Below, piece by piece: positions 7,515-16,711 of a stretch of 64,000 nucleotides of DNA. Source of the DNA: Mesorhizobium tianshanense. GTDB lineage: Bacteria; Pseudomonadota; Alphaproteobacteria; Rhizobiales; Rhizobiaceae. How positions within the stretch are numbered: the stretch's first letter is position 1; every line of letters begins with the position of its first letter. Location of the stretch: positions 62,001 to 126,000 of the forward strand of contig NZ_VLKT01000005.1 in the NCBI RefSeq assembly GCF_007830515.1, read 5' to 3'. Made by a program: the position numbers and the translations under genes. The notes under the pieces are model-generated. The model did not search any database, was not told the DNA's origin, and worked only from the letters and a program-made list of their open reading frames with translations.

Positions 7515-8690
7515 TTATCGATCAATCACACCGGATTTGACAAGGGCTTCAGTCTCGCTTTTCGAAAGGCGGAGGCGCGCCAGCACGGCCGCCACCTGAC
7601 GATCGTGATCGGCCGGCATGGCGGCAAGTGTCGGCCGGGAGCGCGAAAAGCGCGGTGCCGGGGCGGGGCGCTCAAGCGCACCCGACGTTACAAAGGCGTT
7701 GCGAGCGCGGTTATGCAGATGATCCCCGGCTTCCCGCAGCGACAGAACCGGTGCAACGCAAGCATCGGTCGCAGCAAAGAGACGGTCCCAGTCGTCCCGT
7801 GTCTTCTGTCCGACCCGATCGACAATGGCGGCGCGCATCTCTGGCCACAACGTCCTGTCGTATTGGCCGCGTACAAAACGCTCGTCGAGCGGCAGCAGTC
7901 TTGCGAATTCGGCGAAGAACCGGGGTTCAAGACAGCTGACGGCGACGTGCCGTGCGTCCGCCGTCTCATAGGTGTCGTAGAAGGGCGCGCCGGAATCGAG
8001 CAGGTTCGCGCCGCGCCTGTCACGCCACAGGCCCGCCGCCATCAAGGCGTGGACAGGCGTCGCCAGCATCGAAGCCCCCTCGGCCATCGCGGCGTCGATC
8101 ACCTGGCCCTTGCCGGAACGCGAGCGCTCAAACAAGGCGGCCAGCGCGCCGGCGATCATCATCATGGCGCCGCCGCCATAGTCGGCGACGAGGTTGAGCG
8201 GTGGGACCGGCCGGCCTGCTTCCTGCCCGATGGTGTGCAGCACACCGGAATAGGCGAGATAGGTGATGTCGTGGCCGGCACGACCCGATAGCGGCCCATC
8301 TTGACCGAACCCCGTGATGCGGCCGTAGATCAGCGCCGGGTTGCGCGCCAATGCCGTGTCCGGGCCGAGACCAAGCCGCTCCATGACCCCAGGACGAAAC
8401 CCTTCGATCAGCATGTCGGCCTTTTCGGCAAGGCGCAGCACCAGCTCGACGCCTTCCTGGCGCTTCAGGTCAATCCGCAGGATGGAGCGGCCGTGACGGT
8501 CGATGTCGTACTCATCCGGTAGCGACAACAACGGCTGGGTTGATCCAAGCCGCTCGATGCGCAGCACCTCGGCCCCCATCTCCGACAACATCAGGGCGGT
8601 CATCGGCACCGGTCCAAGTCCGGCCAATTCGATCACCGTAAGACCGGCGAGCGGGCCGGTCTTCGCTGCCGGGGAGACTTCGGCACTCAT
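7515..8690 (-). CDS. CaiB/BaiF family CoA-transferase (alpha-methylacyl-CoA racemase-like)
   Basis: The 391-residue class III CoA-transferase starts LAGLTVIELAGLGPVPMTALMLSEMGAEVLRIER. It has the family's nucleotide-fold pattern, LRIDLKRQEG, FRPGVMERLGLGP and a catalytic-region aspartate in GRAGHDITYLAYSG. The GHDITY motif and overall length resemble alpha-methylacyl-CoA racemase more than formyl-CoA transferase. It lies 6 bases downstream of a short-chain dehydrogenase gene, so the two are probably cotranslated and act in branched-chain or methyl-acyl-CoA breakdown. The exact substrate is not readable. Confidence 0.85.
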   Translation of the reverse strand: MSAEVSPAAKTGPLAGLTVIELAGLGPVPMTALMLSEMGAEVLRIERLGSTQPLLSLPDEYDIDRHGRSILRIDLKRQEGVELVLRLAEKADMLIEGFRPGVMERLGLGPDTALARNPALIYGRITGFGQDGPLSGRAGHDITYLAYSGVLHTIGQEAGRPVPPLNLVADYGGGAMMMIAGALAALFERSRSGKGQVIDAAMAEGASMLATPVHALMAAGLWRDRRGANLLDSGAPFYDTYETADARHVAVSCLEPRFFAEFARLLPLDERFVRGQYDRTLWPEMRAAIVDRVGQKTRDDWDRLFAATDACVAPVLSLREAGDHLHNRARNAFVTSGALERPAPAPRFSRSRPTLAAMPADHDRQVAAVLARLRLSKSETEALVKSGVIDR

Positions 8691-8696
8691 GGTCGG

Positions 8697-9458
8697 CTAC
8701 TTCGGCGCCATCCGGATGGCGCCATCAAGACGGATGGTCTCGCCGTTGAGCATCTGGTTTTCGACGATGTGCAGCGCAAGCGCTGCATATTCGGAAGGCT
8801 CGCCGAGACGGGACGGGAAGGGCACTGCGGCGCCCAGCGAATCCTGCACCTCTTGCGGCATGCCGGCCATCATCGGCGTCTTGAAGATGCCAGGCGCGAT
8901 GGTGCAGACGCGAATGCCCGAGCGGGCAAGGTCGCGCGCCACCGGCAGCGTCATGCCGACGACGCCGCCCTTGGATGCCGAATAGGCCGCCTGGCCGATC
9001 TGGCCGTCATAGGCGGCGACCGATGCGGTGTTGACGATGACGCCGCGCTCGCCGCCCTCCAGTGGCTCGAGCTTCGCGGCCCGGTCGGCGACGAGGCGGA
9101 TCATATTGAAGGTGCCGATCAGATTGACCTCGATCACCTTGCGGTACTGGTCGAGCGGGTGCGGACCGTCCTTGCCGATCGTCTTAATGCCAATGGCGAT
9201 GCCAGCGCAATTGACCAGGATACGAGGTTCGCCGAGCTTTTTTGCCACTTCCGCAATGCAAGCCGCACCGCCGTCGGCGCTGCTCACGTCGCATTGGATG
9301 GCGATGCCGCCAATATCGGCCGCAACCTTCGCCGCGCGCTCGATGCCGAGGTCGAGGATGGCAACGCTGGCGCCCTTCGCGGCCAGAGCACGCGCCGTCG
9401 CTTCGCCGAGGCCGGAGCCCCCGCCGGTGACGATAGCAATCTGGCTGTTCGGGTTCAT
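8697..9458 (-). CDS. Short-chain dehydrogenase, 3-hydroxyacyl-CoA dehydrogenase type
   Basis: The 253-residue SDR has the cofactor motif TGGGSGLG, the NAG-equivalent NCAG, the catalytic S-Y-K set ([23 protein letters not shown]) and an [11 protein letters not shown] segment. These match the human HSD10-like type II 3-hydroxyacyl-CoA dehydrogenase group. The ATG at 9458 is used instead of the one five codons upstream because GGAGGA sits seven bases before it. It is followed after 6 bases by a CaiB-type CoA-transferase gene, supporting a role in acyl-CoA oxidation. Confidence 0.85.
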   Translation of the reverse strand: MNPNSQIAIVTGGGSGLGEATARALAAKGASVAILDLGIERAAKVAADIGGIAIQCDVSSADGGAACIAEVAKKLGEPRILVNCAGIAIGIKTIGKDGPHPLDQYRKVIEVNLIGTFNMIRLVADRAAKLEPLEGGERGVIVNTASVAAYDGQIGQAAYSASKGGVVGMTLPVARDLARSGIRVCTIAPGIFKTPMMAGMPQEVQDSLGAAVPFPSRLGEPSEYAALALHIVENQMLNGETIRLDGAIRMAPK

Positions 9459-9528
9459 GTCGGCGTCCTCCATCCTGCCGGGCGCATGCTACGAAGCCCT
9501 ACAGGACGGCGCAACAGCATACGGATGG

Positions 9529-10065
9529 TCACGCCATCGCGGCGACGTGCGCGGCAACCCTTGCCTGATCGGCGTGGCAAACCTCCCCCACCAGCCCTGC
9601 CACCGCGCCCGGCACGATCTCATGCGACAATAGCCGGTCGAGATCGACCGGGCGCGGCATGGAGATTTGCCCACGCGGGATTCTCTTGAAGCCGAGCGGG
9701 CCGTAGTAGGGCTCGTCGCCGACAAGTATCACGGCTGGTACGCCGGCCTTGGCGGCGGCTCCCAGCGCGATCGCCACCAGCCGGCGGCCGATGCCGAGAT
9801 TCTTGAAGGCCGGCCGCACGGCAAGCGGCCCGAGCATCAGCGCGCGGCTGGCGCCGGCCGCGATGCGCGTCATGCGCACCGAGGCGACAACGATATCGCC
9901 ATCGACGGCCACGAAGGACAAAGCGCGCTCATGCGGACCGCCCTCACGGATCTTGTAGGCGGCCAGCACGAAACGGCCCGGCCCGAAGGCTTCGTCGTTG
10001 ATGGCTTCGATTTCGGGGTCATGCGCCGGGGTTTCCGGCAGGTATTTCACGTCGGCAAGGCTCAT
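9529..10065 (-). CDS. GNAT-family N-acetyltransferase
   Basis: The 178-residue protein is a GNAT acetyltransferase. SVRMTRI and GPLAVRPAFKNLGIGRRLVAIAL form the acetyl-CoA-binding motif A, and AVILVGDEPYYGPLGFKRIPRGQISMPRPVD is typical of the YhbS-like subgroup. The substrate is unknown. It is a single gene with a short gap to the SDR gene and a 284-base gap to the divergent gene at 10350. That gap shows no further features. Confidence 0.82.
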   Translation of the reverse strand: MSLADVKYLPETPAHDPEIEAINDEAFGPGRFVLAAYKIREGGPHERALSFVAVDGDIVVASVRMTRIAAGASRALMLGPLAVRPAFKNLGIGRRLVAIALGAAAKAGVPAVILVGDEPYYGPLGFKRIPRGQISMPRPVDLDRLLSHEIVPGAVAGLVGEVCHADQARVAAHVAAMA

Positions 10066-10349
10066 GGTCTTTGCGTTCCGGTATACGGGGAAAGGTTTGC
10101 TGCAAACGGCAGCGTTCGCCAGTCAGCGCTTCATCAAGCGCGGGCGCCCTTTCGTCGTCGGTCGAACCGGATCAAAGCAAAGTCGAACATGCGGATTTTC
10201 CGCTAGCACCAATCTTCAGCCACTGCAATCGGCCGTTTTCGCCTGCCGCCCTTCGTTGCTGCCCTGCGATTGACGAACTGTTCAACGCCTGGCGATTTCC
10301 ATGCGGTCGCATTGCGCCTACATCCCCTACACAGACGAAAGGACATCGC

Positions 10350-11339
10350 ATGGGATTGCTGGTCGACGGCAAATGGCAGGATCGGTGGTACGACACCAAG
10401 GATAGCGGCGGCCGGTTCGTGCGGGCGCAGTCGCAGTGGCGCGACTGGGTCACGGTTGACGGCACGCCGGCCGAAGGTCGCAAGCGCGGCTTCAAGGCCG
10501 AGCTCGGTCGCTACCATCTCTATGTCTCGCTTGCCTGTCCCTGGGCGCACCGGACGCTGATCTTTCGAGCGCTGAAGAAACTCAAGGGCGTGATCTCCGT
10601 CTCGGTCGTCCATCATTTCATGGGCGCCAACGGCTGGACGTTCGTGGCCGAGGACGGCGCCACCGGCGACACGCTCAACGGCCTCGATTTGCTGCATCAG
10701 ATCTACACCAAGGCCGATCCTGCCTATTCCGGCCGCGTGACGGTGCCGGTTCTGTGGGACAGGCGAGAGCAGACGATCGTCTCCAACGAGTCCTCCGAGA
10801 TCATCCGGATGCTCAATTCAGCCTTCGACGAATGGGGCGACGCCAGCCTCGATTTCTATCCGAAAGCGCTGCGCGCCGAGATCGACGCGGTCAATGCGCT
10901 GGTTTATCCCTCGGTCAACAACGGCGTCTACCGCGCCGGCTTCGCCACGACCCAAGCGGCCTATGAGGAAGCTTTTGGCGAACTGTTCTCGGCGCTCGAC
11001 CAACTTGAGGGTCGCCTGTCTCGCCAGCGTTATCTTGTCGGTGACCGCATCACCGAGGCCGATTGGCGGCTGTTCACCACGCTGGTCCGCTTCGATCCGG
11101 TCTATGTCGGCCATTTCAAGTGCAACCTGCGCCGCATCGCGGACTATCCGAACCTGTCGAACTATCTGCGCGACCTCTATCAGGTGGCTGAGGTCGCAGG
11201 CACGGTGAGCCTGCACCATATCAAGGCGCACTATTACGGCAGCCACCAAACGATCAACCCGACGCGCATCGTGCCGGTCGGGCCGGAACTGGAATACGCC
11301 GCGCCGCATGATCGCAATCGGTTTAGGAAAGCGGCCTGA
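10350..11339 (+). CDS. Glutathionyl-hydroquinone reductase
   Basis: The 329-residue protein belongs to the Xi-class glutathione transferase group. The active-site cysteine lies in SLACPWAHRTLIFRALKKL, and the conserved features GRVTVPVLWDR, IVSNESSEIIRMLN, YPSVNNGVYRAGFATTQ and ITEADWRLFTTLVRFD follow. These enzymes reduce glutathionyl-hydroquinones, releasing hydroquinone and glutathione disulfide in the cytoplasm. The frame is open upstream, but the ATG at 10350 is preceded by GAAAGGA and starts at the family's typical MGLLVDGKW. Confidence 0.93.
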   Translation: MGLLVDGKWQDRWYDTKDSGGRFVRAQSQWRDWVTVDGTPAEGRKRGFKAELGRYHLYVSLACPWAHRTLIFRALKKLKGVISVSVVHHFMGANGWTFVAEDGATGDTLNGLDLLHQIYTKADPAYSGRVTVPVLWDRREQTIVSNESSEIIRMLNSAFDEWGDASLDFYPKALRAEIDAVNALVYPSVNNGVYRAGFATTQAAYEEAFGELFSALDQLEGRLSRQRYLVGDRITEADWRLFTTLVRFDPVYVGHFKCNLRRIADYPNLSNYLRDLYQVAEVAGTVSLHHIKAHYYGSHQTINPTRIVPVGPELEYAAPHDRNRFRKAA

Positions 11340-11340
11340 T

Positions 11341-11841
11341 CTACCAGTAGGGTGACACCGCCGCGCCGCCAAAAATCTCGGCAAGCCGCCGCAATGTGGC
11401 CGATGTCGTCCCCTCCGGCAGGCGGTCGAGCGGGAAGAACCCGGCTGCGGCGATTTCGCGGTCCGGCAGCTTCGGCGCCGCCTGATTGAATTGTTCGACC
11501 AAATAGAAGCCGACATGGTCGCGGCCGCTGGCCCGATGGTTGAAATGCATCGATTTCAGCACCGGCGGCGCCGAAAATGCAATGTTGCCCTCCTCGGAGA
11601 GTTCGCGCGCCAGCGCCTCGATCAGCGTCTCGCCCACCTCGACGCCGCCGCCTGGAAGCTGCCAGCCCGGAACATAGGTGTGGCGAATGAGGAAGACGGA
11701 ATTGGAGGCGCGGTCGTGGACCAGGCCGCGCACGCCGAGCGTCATTGGTCGCCTCAGCACGAAGTACAGATGAAACAGCCTTGCCCTGAGACCCGGCCAG
11801 CCGGTCTGGCGTAACGCTTGCTCTGGATCCGGAAGTGTCAT
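11341..11841 (-). CDS. Nudix hydrolase
   Basis: The 166-residue protein contains a complete Nudix box, GGGVEVGETLIEALARELSEEGNI, with the REx2EE-type metal-binding glutamates. Before it lies VRGLVHDRASNSVFLIRHTYVPGWQLPGG. The substrate, some nucleoside diphosphate derivative, is unknown. ATG at 11841 and GTG at 11844 are both possible starts. A perfect 8-bp hairpin with an AAAC loop abuts the start codon (11842-11861). The gene converges on the hydroquinone reductase gene with 1 base between stops. Confidence 0.87.
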   Translation of the reverse strand: MTLPDPEQALRQTGWPGLRARLFHLYFVLRRPMTLGVRGLVHDRASNSVFLIRHTYVPGWQLPGGGVEVGETLIEALARELSEEGNIAFSAPPVLKSMHFNHRASGRDHVGFYLVEQFNQAAPKLPDREIAAAGFFPLDRLPEGTTSATLRRLAEIFGGAAVSPYW

Positions 11842-11861
11842 CACCCACGAAACCGTGGGTG
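11842..11861. promoter_or_regulatory. Hairpin at the Nudix gene start
   Basis: Perfect arms CACCCACG and CGTGGGTG close a 4-base loop directly upstream of the Nudix ATG. On the minus strand the GTGGGTG arm falls where the ribosome binds, so the stem could limit translation. It also lies in the gap to the divergent phosphoesterase gene. Confidence 0.4.
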
Positions 11862-11894
11862 GAAAGCAGCGCGCGCGTCGCTTATGAAGAGAGA

Positions 11895-12809
11895 ATGTTC
11901 AGGCTCGCGCATATTTCCGATATCCATCTGGGGCCGCTTCCCGATGTAACCTATCGTGATCTCGCCTCCAAGCGGGTGGTCGGTTACGTCAACTGGCAGC
12001 GCAACCGCCGCCGCCACATGCACGATGCCGTCATCGACACGATCATTGCCGATATGAAGGCGTGCGCACCGGACCACCTTGCCGTCACCGGCGATCTGGT
12101 CAATCTGGCGCTCGATGGCGAGATCGAGATGGGTAAGCACTGGCTGGAGACGCTGGGTTCTCCCGATGATGTGTCGGTCGTTCCGGGAAACCACGACGCC
12201 TATGTGCCTGGCGCCTTCGACAAGGCCTGCCGGTCATGGGCGGCATGGATGACCGGCGACGGCGTCAATACGCCGGTCGACCGCGACTCTTTTCCCTATC
12301 TGCGCGTGCGCGGCAACGTCGCGCTGATCGGTGTCACGACGGCTCGGGCCACGGCTCCGTTCATGGCTAACGGTTTCTTTCTGGAAGATCAGGCGGAAAG
12401 ATTGCGCGAAGTACTCGATGCCACGGTCAAGCGCGGGCTGTTCCGGGTGGTCATGATCCACCATCCGCCAGTGCGCGGCGCCGTTTCGCAGCCCAAGCGG
12501 CTGTTCGGCATCACGCGCTTCCACAAGGTCGTTCACCGGCATGGGGCCGAGCTTGTGCTGCATGGCCATTCGCACGAGCCGACACTGTTCTTCATCGGCG
12601 GTCGCGGTGCCAAGATTCCAGTCGTCGGCGTCGCCGCCGCGGGGCAGTCGCCCGGCGGCGGGCACCCAGCAGCGCAATATAATCTGTTGGACATCGATGG
12701 CGAAAAGGACAACTGGCGGATCAGGCTGACGCGACGTGGGCTGACTGGGCCGGCCATCCCGCCTTCCGACCTGGAGGTTCTGGAACTTGGCGCGGACGCT
12801 ATGGCCTAG
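11895..12809 (+). CDS. Metallophosphoesterase
   Basis: The 304-residue calcineurin-like phosphoesterase shows all metal-site motifs: HISDIHLG (residues 6-13), VTGDLVN, PGNHDAY, MIHHPP and LHGHSHEP. The substrate could be a cyclic nucleotide, a phospholipid head group or another phosphoester; nothing here decides it. The start is the ATG at 11895, preceded by GAAGAGAGA; the frame is open 20 codons upstream but that part overlaps the Nudix promoter region. Two rhizobial intergenic repeats follow the stop. Confidence 0.9.
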   Translation: MFRLAHISDIHLGPLPDVTYRDLASKRVVGYVNWQRNRRRHMHDAVIDTIIADMKACAPDHLAVTGDLVNLALDGEIEMGKHWLETLGSPDDVSVVPGNHDAYVPGAFDKACRSWAAWMTGDGVNTPVDRDSFPYLRVRGNVALIGVTTARATAPFMANGFFLEDQAERLREVLDATVKRGLFRVVMIHHPPVRGAVSQPKRLFGITRFHKVVHRHGAELVLHGHSHEPTLFFIGGRGAKIPVVGVAAAGQSPGGGHPAAQYNLLDIDGEKDNWRIRLTRRGLTGPAIPPSDLEVLELGADAMA

Positions 12810-12859
12810 AGCCTGTTCCATCCCGATCGAATCGGGATGGGGCTCTATCTTCTTGTTTG

Positions 12860-12926
12860 ACCATGATCTTCAGCGAAAACCGGATTCCACTTTTCGCTAC
12901 GCGGACCTTCGGTTCAGAATCATGGT
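12860..12926. repeat. Rhizobial intergenic palindrome, family A copy 1
   Basis: The ends ACCATGATC and AATCATGGT are inverted. The interior reads GAAAACCGGATTCCACTTTTCG then GCGGACCTTCGGTTC. The reverse complement is clearly present at 48711-48773. A GC-rich hairpin (CCATCCCGATCGAATCGGGATGG, split here as arms CCATCCCGAT / ATCGGGATGG) precedes it at about 12819-12841. Confidence 0.8.
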
Positions 12927-13543
12927 CTAAAGCTCAGTCCCATCGCAACGAGGCGGTCCCAGAACAATACAATCGATACAGCCAGCCCGACCAGGGCGCC
13001 AGCGGCGACCAGGCCCAGGCCGGAGAGGAAGGCCGACCAACCCTTGCCGCGCGAGACGGACCGCAGCGGCGGCTCTGCTTCCAGGACCAAGGCAGGGTTC
13101 AGTCCTGCGACAGCGTGCTCGACCCCGCCTTCCATTATTCTCTGGCGTTCGACGACGCGCTCCGCGACATAGCGCGTTACCTGATCGGCAACCGCTTTCA
13201 TCTCGGTCGATTCTGCGAGCACTACGCGGCCGATGCGGGTGTCCTTGAGGAAGCGATAGGTGCGCCGGTCGCGCGCCATGGCGACATGGCTGACGGCGTC
13301 GATCCACAGGCGCGGCTGCAGCCCGGACGACACGGCGAAGTCGAAATTGTCCATGTCGGCGGGCACGTCGGCGAAGATAGGCGCGAGTTCGGCGGCAAGC
13401 AATTCGAGCCGCATGCGATGCGCCTCGCGCATGTCGACCACGACGTCGTCGCGGTCGGCGAAGGCGTTCTTCACATCGCGGATGGCGTCGGACAGTTTTC
13501 GCGACTGATCGATCTGAGTGATATTCTCGCCTGCGTCCTTCAT
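12920..13543 (-). CDS. Conserved membrane-anchored protein, function unknown
   Basis: The 207-residue protein has a soluble N-terminal part and a single C-terminal transmembrane helix (about 173-196, AFLSGLGLVAAGALVGLAVSIVLFW), giving a tail-anchored layout. FDFAVSSGLQPRLWIDAVSHVAMARDRRTYRFL suggests a conserved folded segment. The chosen ATG at 13543 has GAGG nine bases upstream; an in-frame upstream extension overlaps a repeat and lacks such a signal. The stop codon overlaps the palindrome at 12860-12926, so the repeat supplies the last codons. No function is recognised. Confidence 0.72.
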   Translation of the reverse strand: MKDAGENITQIDQSRKLSDAIRDVKNAFADRDDVVVDMREAHRMRLELLAAELAPIFADVPADMDNFDFAVSSGLQPRLWIDAVSHVAMARDRRTYRFLKDTRIGRVVLAESTEMKAVADQVTRYVAERVVERQRIMEGGVEHAVAGLNPALVLEAEPPLRSVSRGKGWSAFLSGLGLVAAGALVGLAVSIVLFWDRLVAMGLSFRP

Positions 13544-13680
13544 CGGCGTTTGCCTCGCGGGTTTGGTTAACAACGAATTAACATAGCCGTCGGCAAAATG
13601 CACTTGCGAGATAGACAGGCCTTTAAAGCGCGCCGCGCCGGAAAGGGTCGATGCGATGCGCTTTAAGTCCTTGTTTTTAT

Positions 13681-13751
13681 GCATGCCGTTATCCCAAAAA
13701 CCGCTGCGCACCCTCGGTTCAAGACCGAGGGCACGCTTTTTGGCGACATGC
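13681..13751. repeat. Rhizobial intergenic palindrome, family B copy 2
   Basis: GCATGCCGTTATCCCAAAA at the left is mirrored by TTTTTGGCGACATGC at the right. A nested hairpin with arms CCCTCGGT / ACCGAGGG occupies the centre (13711-13731). It matches the design of 6125-6198. Confidence 0.75.
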
Positions 13752-13811
13752 TTAAGCGGCTTGCCGAAAAAACCCGGCCGGAAGCTGCGCCATCATGCCT
13801 GGCAGGAGGGA

Positions 13812-14612
13812 TCAGTTCGCTGCAGCGGATTTTGGACGAAGCGGCCGGCTACGGCGTTTCATATTGCGGTGTACGATCCCGGCGATCAGGCCGGGCGCTT
13901 CCTCGACCAGCATATGGCCGGCCTCCAACACATGGTGCAGGTGGAAATGCGCCGGCAGAGCATCGGCCTGGGTGAAAGGCAGCACCGCGTCATCTACCCC
14001 CCAAACCACCATCACCGGCATGGTCAGCGTTTCGAGCCGTTCGCGCGGGATGGAGCCCTGCCGATCGTCCCTGGTCATGGCGGCCGCGATCTCGACAAGT
14101 TTCTGCAACTGGCGGGGACGCGCACGCATTTCGCCGAGAACATCCACGATGCGCTGCGAGGGCAGGCTTTGCGGTCCGGACATGGCGGCGAGGCAGGCGC
14201 GAATCTCGCTCCTGTCGGCAGCGGCGGCGTAACGGCGCAACAGTGGCCCATTGATCTCAGTTCCAAAGCCGCCCGGCGCCAGAAGCGTCAGCGACGCTAT
14301 CCTTTCGGGTTCGGCCAATGCCATCAGCACTGCCGCCGCTCCGCCCATCGAATGGCCGACGAGATGCACCCTCCTAATTTTGCGCGTGGCGAGGTCCGCA
14401 AGAACGGCCCGAGCTGCCGCCTTGGCCGGACCGCCACCCGGAAAATCGAGGGATAGCCCATGGCCCGGAAGATCATAGGCCAGCGTCCGTGAACCAGGCG
14501 CGAGTGTCGGAACCACCGCGTGCCAGTCGTGGTGGCAACCGCCGAAGCCATGCAGGAAGACAACCGCCTTCGGGCCGGCTCCCCGTTCGGCAGCGTAAAG
14601 GGGTGAAATCAT
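13812..14612 (-). CDS. Alpha/beta hydrolase
   Basis: The 266-residue alpha/beta-hydrolase has the oxyanion region VFLHGFGGCHHDW, the nucleophile elbow VGHSMGGAA (serine nucleophile), the acid in VVWGVDDAVLP and the catalytic histidine in LEAGHMLVEEAP. It resembles the free-standing hydrolases related to the dihydrolipoamide acetyltransferase-fused type, but no lipoyl domain is present. The substrate is unknown. It stands downstream of the TPR gene on the same strand with 123 bases between. Confidence 0.87.
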   Translation of the reverse strand: MISPLYAAERGAGPKAVVFLHGFGGCHHDWHAVVPTLAPGSRTLAYDLPGHGLSLDFPGGGPAKAAARAVLADLATRKIRRVHLVGHSMGGAAAVLMALAEPERIASLTLLAPGGFGTEINGPLLRRYAAAADRSEIRACLAAMSGPQSLPSQRIVDVLGEMRARPRQLQKLVEIAAAMTRDDRQGSIPRERLETLTMPVMVVWGVDDAVLPFTQADALPAHFHLHHVLEAGHMLVEEAPGLIAGIVHRNMKRRSRPLRPKSAAAN

Positions 14613-14735
14613 GAAAATTGATGGTTTATTGCAAGGTCAACAGGACACGAAATTCCAGAATGTGGCTGGATTGCGCCTTGTCCAAGCCGATAGCCAGTAA
14701 AATTTTCGCGATCAGCCGGCCTAATTCAGAAAAGC

Positions 14736-16517
14736 CTAACTGGCATTGCCAAGCCCGGCGGCACGCAAGGCTTCGACCAGCCGGTCGGTCAGATCGGCGG
14801 GGTATCTCCTCTCGACGAAGGTCGCGCGCGGATCGGCAGCGAATTTCGGGAATTTGACAGTCATCTCGTCCACGAGTTCGTTCGCCAGGTGATCGCGGCC
14901 GGCTGCCTTCGCGCCGATCAGCCGCGCAGCCAGATAGTGCGATTTCGTCGCCGTCGCTTGCAACGCATCGCTGGCAAGCGCGGCCTTGTTCATATCGCCC
15001 GTCATGAACTGGCCGACGAAAAGCCCGTAATCCCACCAGGTCGGATGGGCGCTGGAGGTTTCGGCGGCGTGAGCAAGGATCGGTGTTCCCTCCCTGTACC
15101 TACCGGCGAAAATCAGCCCATAGGCGTAAGCTGCTGCCATGCTGAGGTCGTAAGGGTTGAGTTCGTAGGCCTTGCGCATCCAGCGGATCGATTCCTCCGA
15201 ATTGCCGAGGCGGGAATTGAGATAGCCATAGGCGCGGTGCGCATAGGGGCTTGTCGGCCCCATCTGCACGGCTCGACGGGCAAGCGACATCGCCTGTTCG
15301 ATCGTTGCGCCGGCTGGATAGGCGTAGTGATCTGTGGCCGCCTCGAGATGCAGGCCCGCGAGTTCTGAATAGACGAGCGACGACTTCGCATCCAGCGTGG
15401 CAAGGTTTTCGAGACAGCGATAGGCGGCCTCATGGCTCTTGGCGCTCTGGTCGAGATAATACTTGTCGTTGAGCAGCAGACATTCCGTCAGGCCGGTTTG
15501 AATGCCGCTCTGTTCGATATAGTTGTAGATTGTGCCCGAGGCGGGAATGGCCGAACTCAAAATGCCGGCGACGCTGTCCTCGACGGTGGAGGGTGTGCTG
15601 TCGGCGGCAGTCAAATTGCGTGACAGCAGGACCCGTCCGGTCGCCACGCTTTGAAGCTCCAGGGTAACATCGCCTGCCGTTGGTCCCGGCAAGACATCGA
15701 ATACGAAGCTGATCGCATCGGTGACCGGATCTGGCGGGCCTTCGGCGTCCCGGCCGATGAAGTTGACCGTATCGAAGCCGCTGAGGCCGGCGCGCAGCGA
15801 TGCCGCGACGCGGGCAGCCCCGGCGCTGTCGGCTTTCACCGCAATGTAGACGAGCGGAAGGGTTTCAATCGGAGCCCACGGCGCGATGCTCCCGGTCGCC
15901 ACTGCGCTTTCGATCGTCGACGCGGCATCGCCTCCCGCCAGCAATGCGCCGCTTCCCTGACGAAGGATCAGCACGCCCAGCATGGCGATGACCAGAACGA
16001 TCGCCAACCAGAAGAACTGGAGATGGCGCTGCAGCGAGGGTGGCGGCTCGCGACCGACAGGGGGCATCAACGATGCGGCATGTGCGGCGGCCATGCCGGG
16101 TTCTTCGAGCGATCCCGACAAGTCGGCCACCGCCTCGACGTGTTCCTTCGGCTCCGGGTCGACCGGCAGGCGGATCGCGTTGAGTTCATAGGATGGAACA
16201 TAGCCGCCACGCGGAATGGCGATGCGGATCGGCTCGGCAACACCCTCATTGGCAAAGTAATGCTGCAGAAGGTCGCGCAGCCTGCCGGCCTGCACCCGCA
16301 CCACGGCGTCGGTCGACGGATCGAAATCGCCGTCCTTGCCGAAAACATCCATCGCGATGGAAAAACCCTTGAGCTTGTCGGCATCGCCTGCCTGCTCGCG
16401 CTCGACCAGATAGCGAAGCAGTTTACGCGCTCGCTCGGATCGTCCGAACGTTTCGCTGGCTAGCAATCGTTCCAACGTCTCGCGCACTGCGGGGGCGGCA
16501 GGCGTGGCATGCTGCAA
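14736..16517 (-). CDS. Winged-helix/TPR membrane protein (adenylate cyclase-like N-terminus)
   Basis: The 593-residue protein has an N-terminal domain (about 10-110: SERARKLLRYLVER, GFSIAMDVFGKDGDFDPSTDAVVRVQAGRLRDLL, PRGGYVPSYE) also found at the front of many rhizobial adenylate-cyclase-like and TPR proteins. One transmembrane helix (about 168-186) and a periplasmic region with tetratricopeptide repeats (about 390-530) follow. No cyclase domain is present. The design suggests a one-component membrane sensor with a cytoplasmic DNA-binding-like head. The start is TTG at 16517 with AGGA seven bases upstream. Confidence 0.78.
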   Translation of the reverse strand: MQHATPAAPAVRETLERLLASETFGRSERARKLLRYLVEREQAGDADKLKGFSIAMDVFGKDGDFDPSTDAVVRVQAGRLRDLLQHYFANEGVAEPIRIAIPRGGYVPSYELNAIRLPVDPEPKEHVEAVADLSGSLEEPGMAAAHAASLMPPVGREPPPSLQRHLQFFWLAIVLVIAMLGVLILRQGSGALLAGGDAASTIESAVATGSIAPWAPIETLPLVYIAVKADSAGAARVAASLRAGLSGFDTVNFIGRDAEGPPDPVTDAISFVFDVLPGPTAGDVTLELQSVATGRVLLSRNLTAADSTPSTVEDSVAGILSSAIPASGTIYNYIEQSGIQTGLTECLLLNDKYYLDQSAKSHEAAYRCLENLATLDAKSSLVYSELAGLHLEAATDHYAYPAGATIEQAMSLARRAVQMGPTSPYAHRAYGYLNSRLGNSEESIRWMRKAYELNPYDLSMAAAYAYGLIFAGRYREGTPILAHAAETSSAHPTWWDYGLFVGQFMTGDMNKAALASDALQATATKSHYLAARLIGAKAAGRDHLANELVDEMTVKFPKFAADPRATFVERRYPADLTDRLVEALRAAGLGNAS

Positions 16518-16611
16518 GTGTCGATCCTTTCGAAGTCGGCACAGGTTGAGACGCGATCATATAGCGCCTGCATGGCCAGACAAGCATGCATCCATTATGC
16601 GATCGCGTACC

Positions 16612-16709
16612 CCACCGGATAATTTTCCGGTGGTTAATGGTGCGAAGGACCAGGGGCAAGATGATACCATCTGAGTTCATCTTGCCCAGCCGTCAGCTTT
16701 CGACGGCTG
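16612..16709. repeat. Three consecutive hairpins downstream of leuA
   Basis: Three perfect inverted repeats follow one another: CCACCGG/CCGGTGG at 16612-16633, GGGCAAGATGA/TCATCTTGCCC at 16654-16687 and CAGCCGTC/GACGGCTG at 16687-16709. They lie between the leuA stop and the next gene's upstream region. None has a clear U-tract on the minus strand, so a factor-assisted terminator or mRNA 3'-end protection is possible. Confidence 0.6.
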
Positions 16710-16711
16710 GT

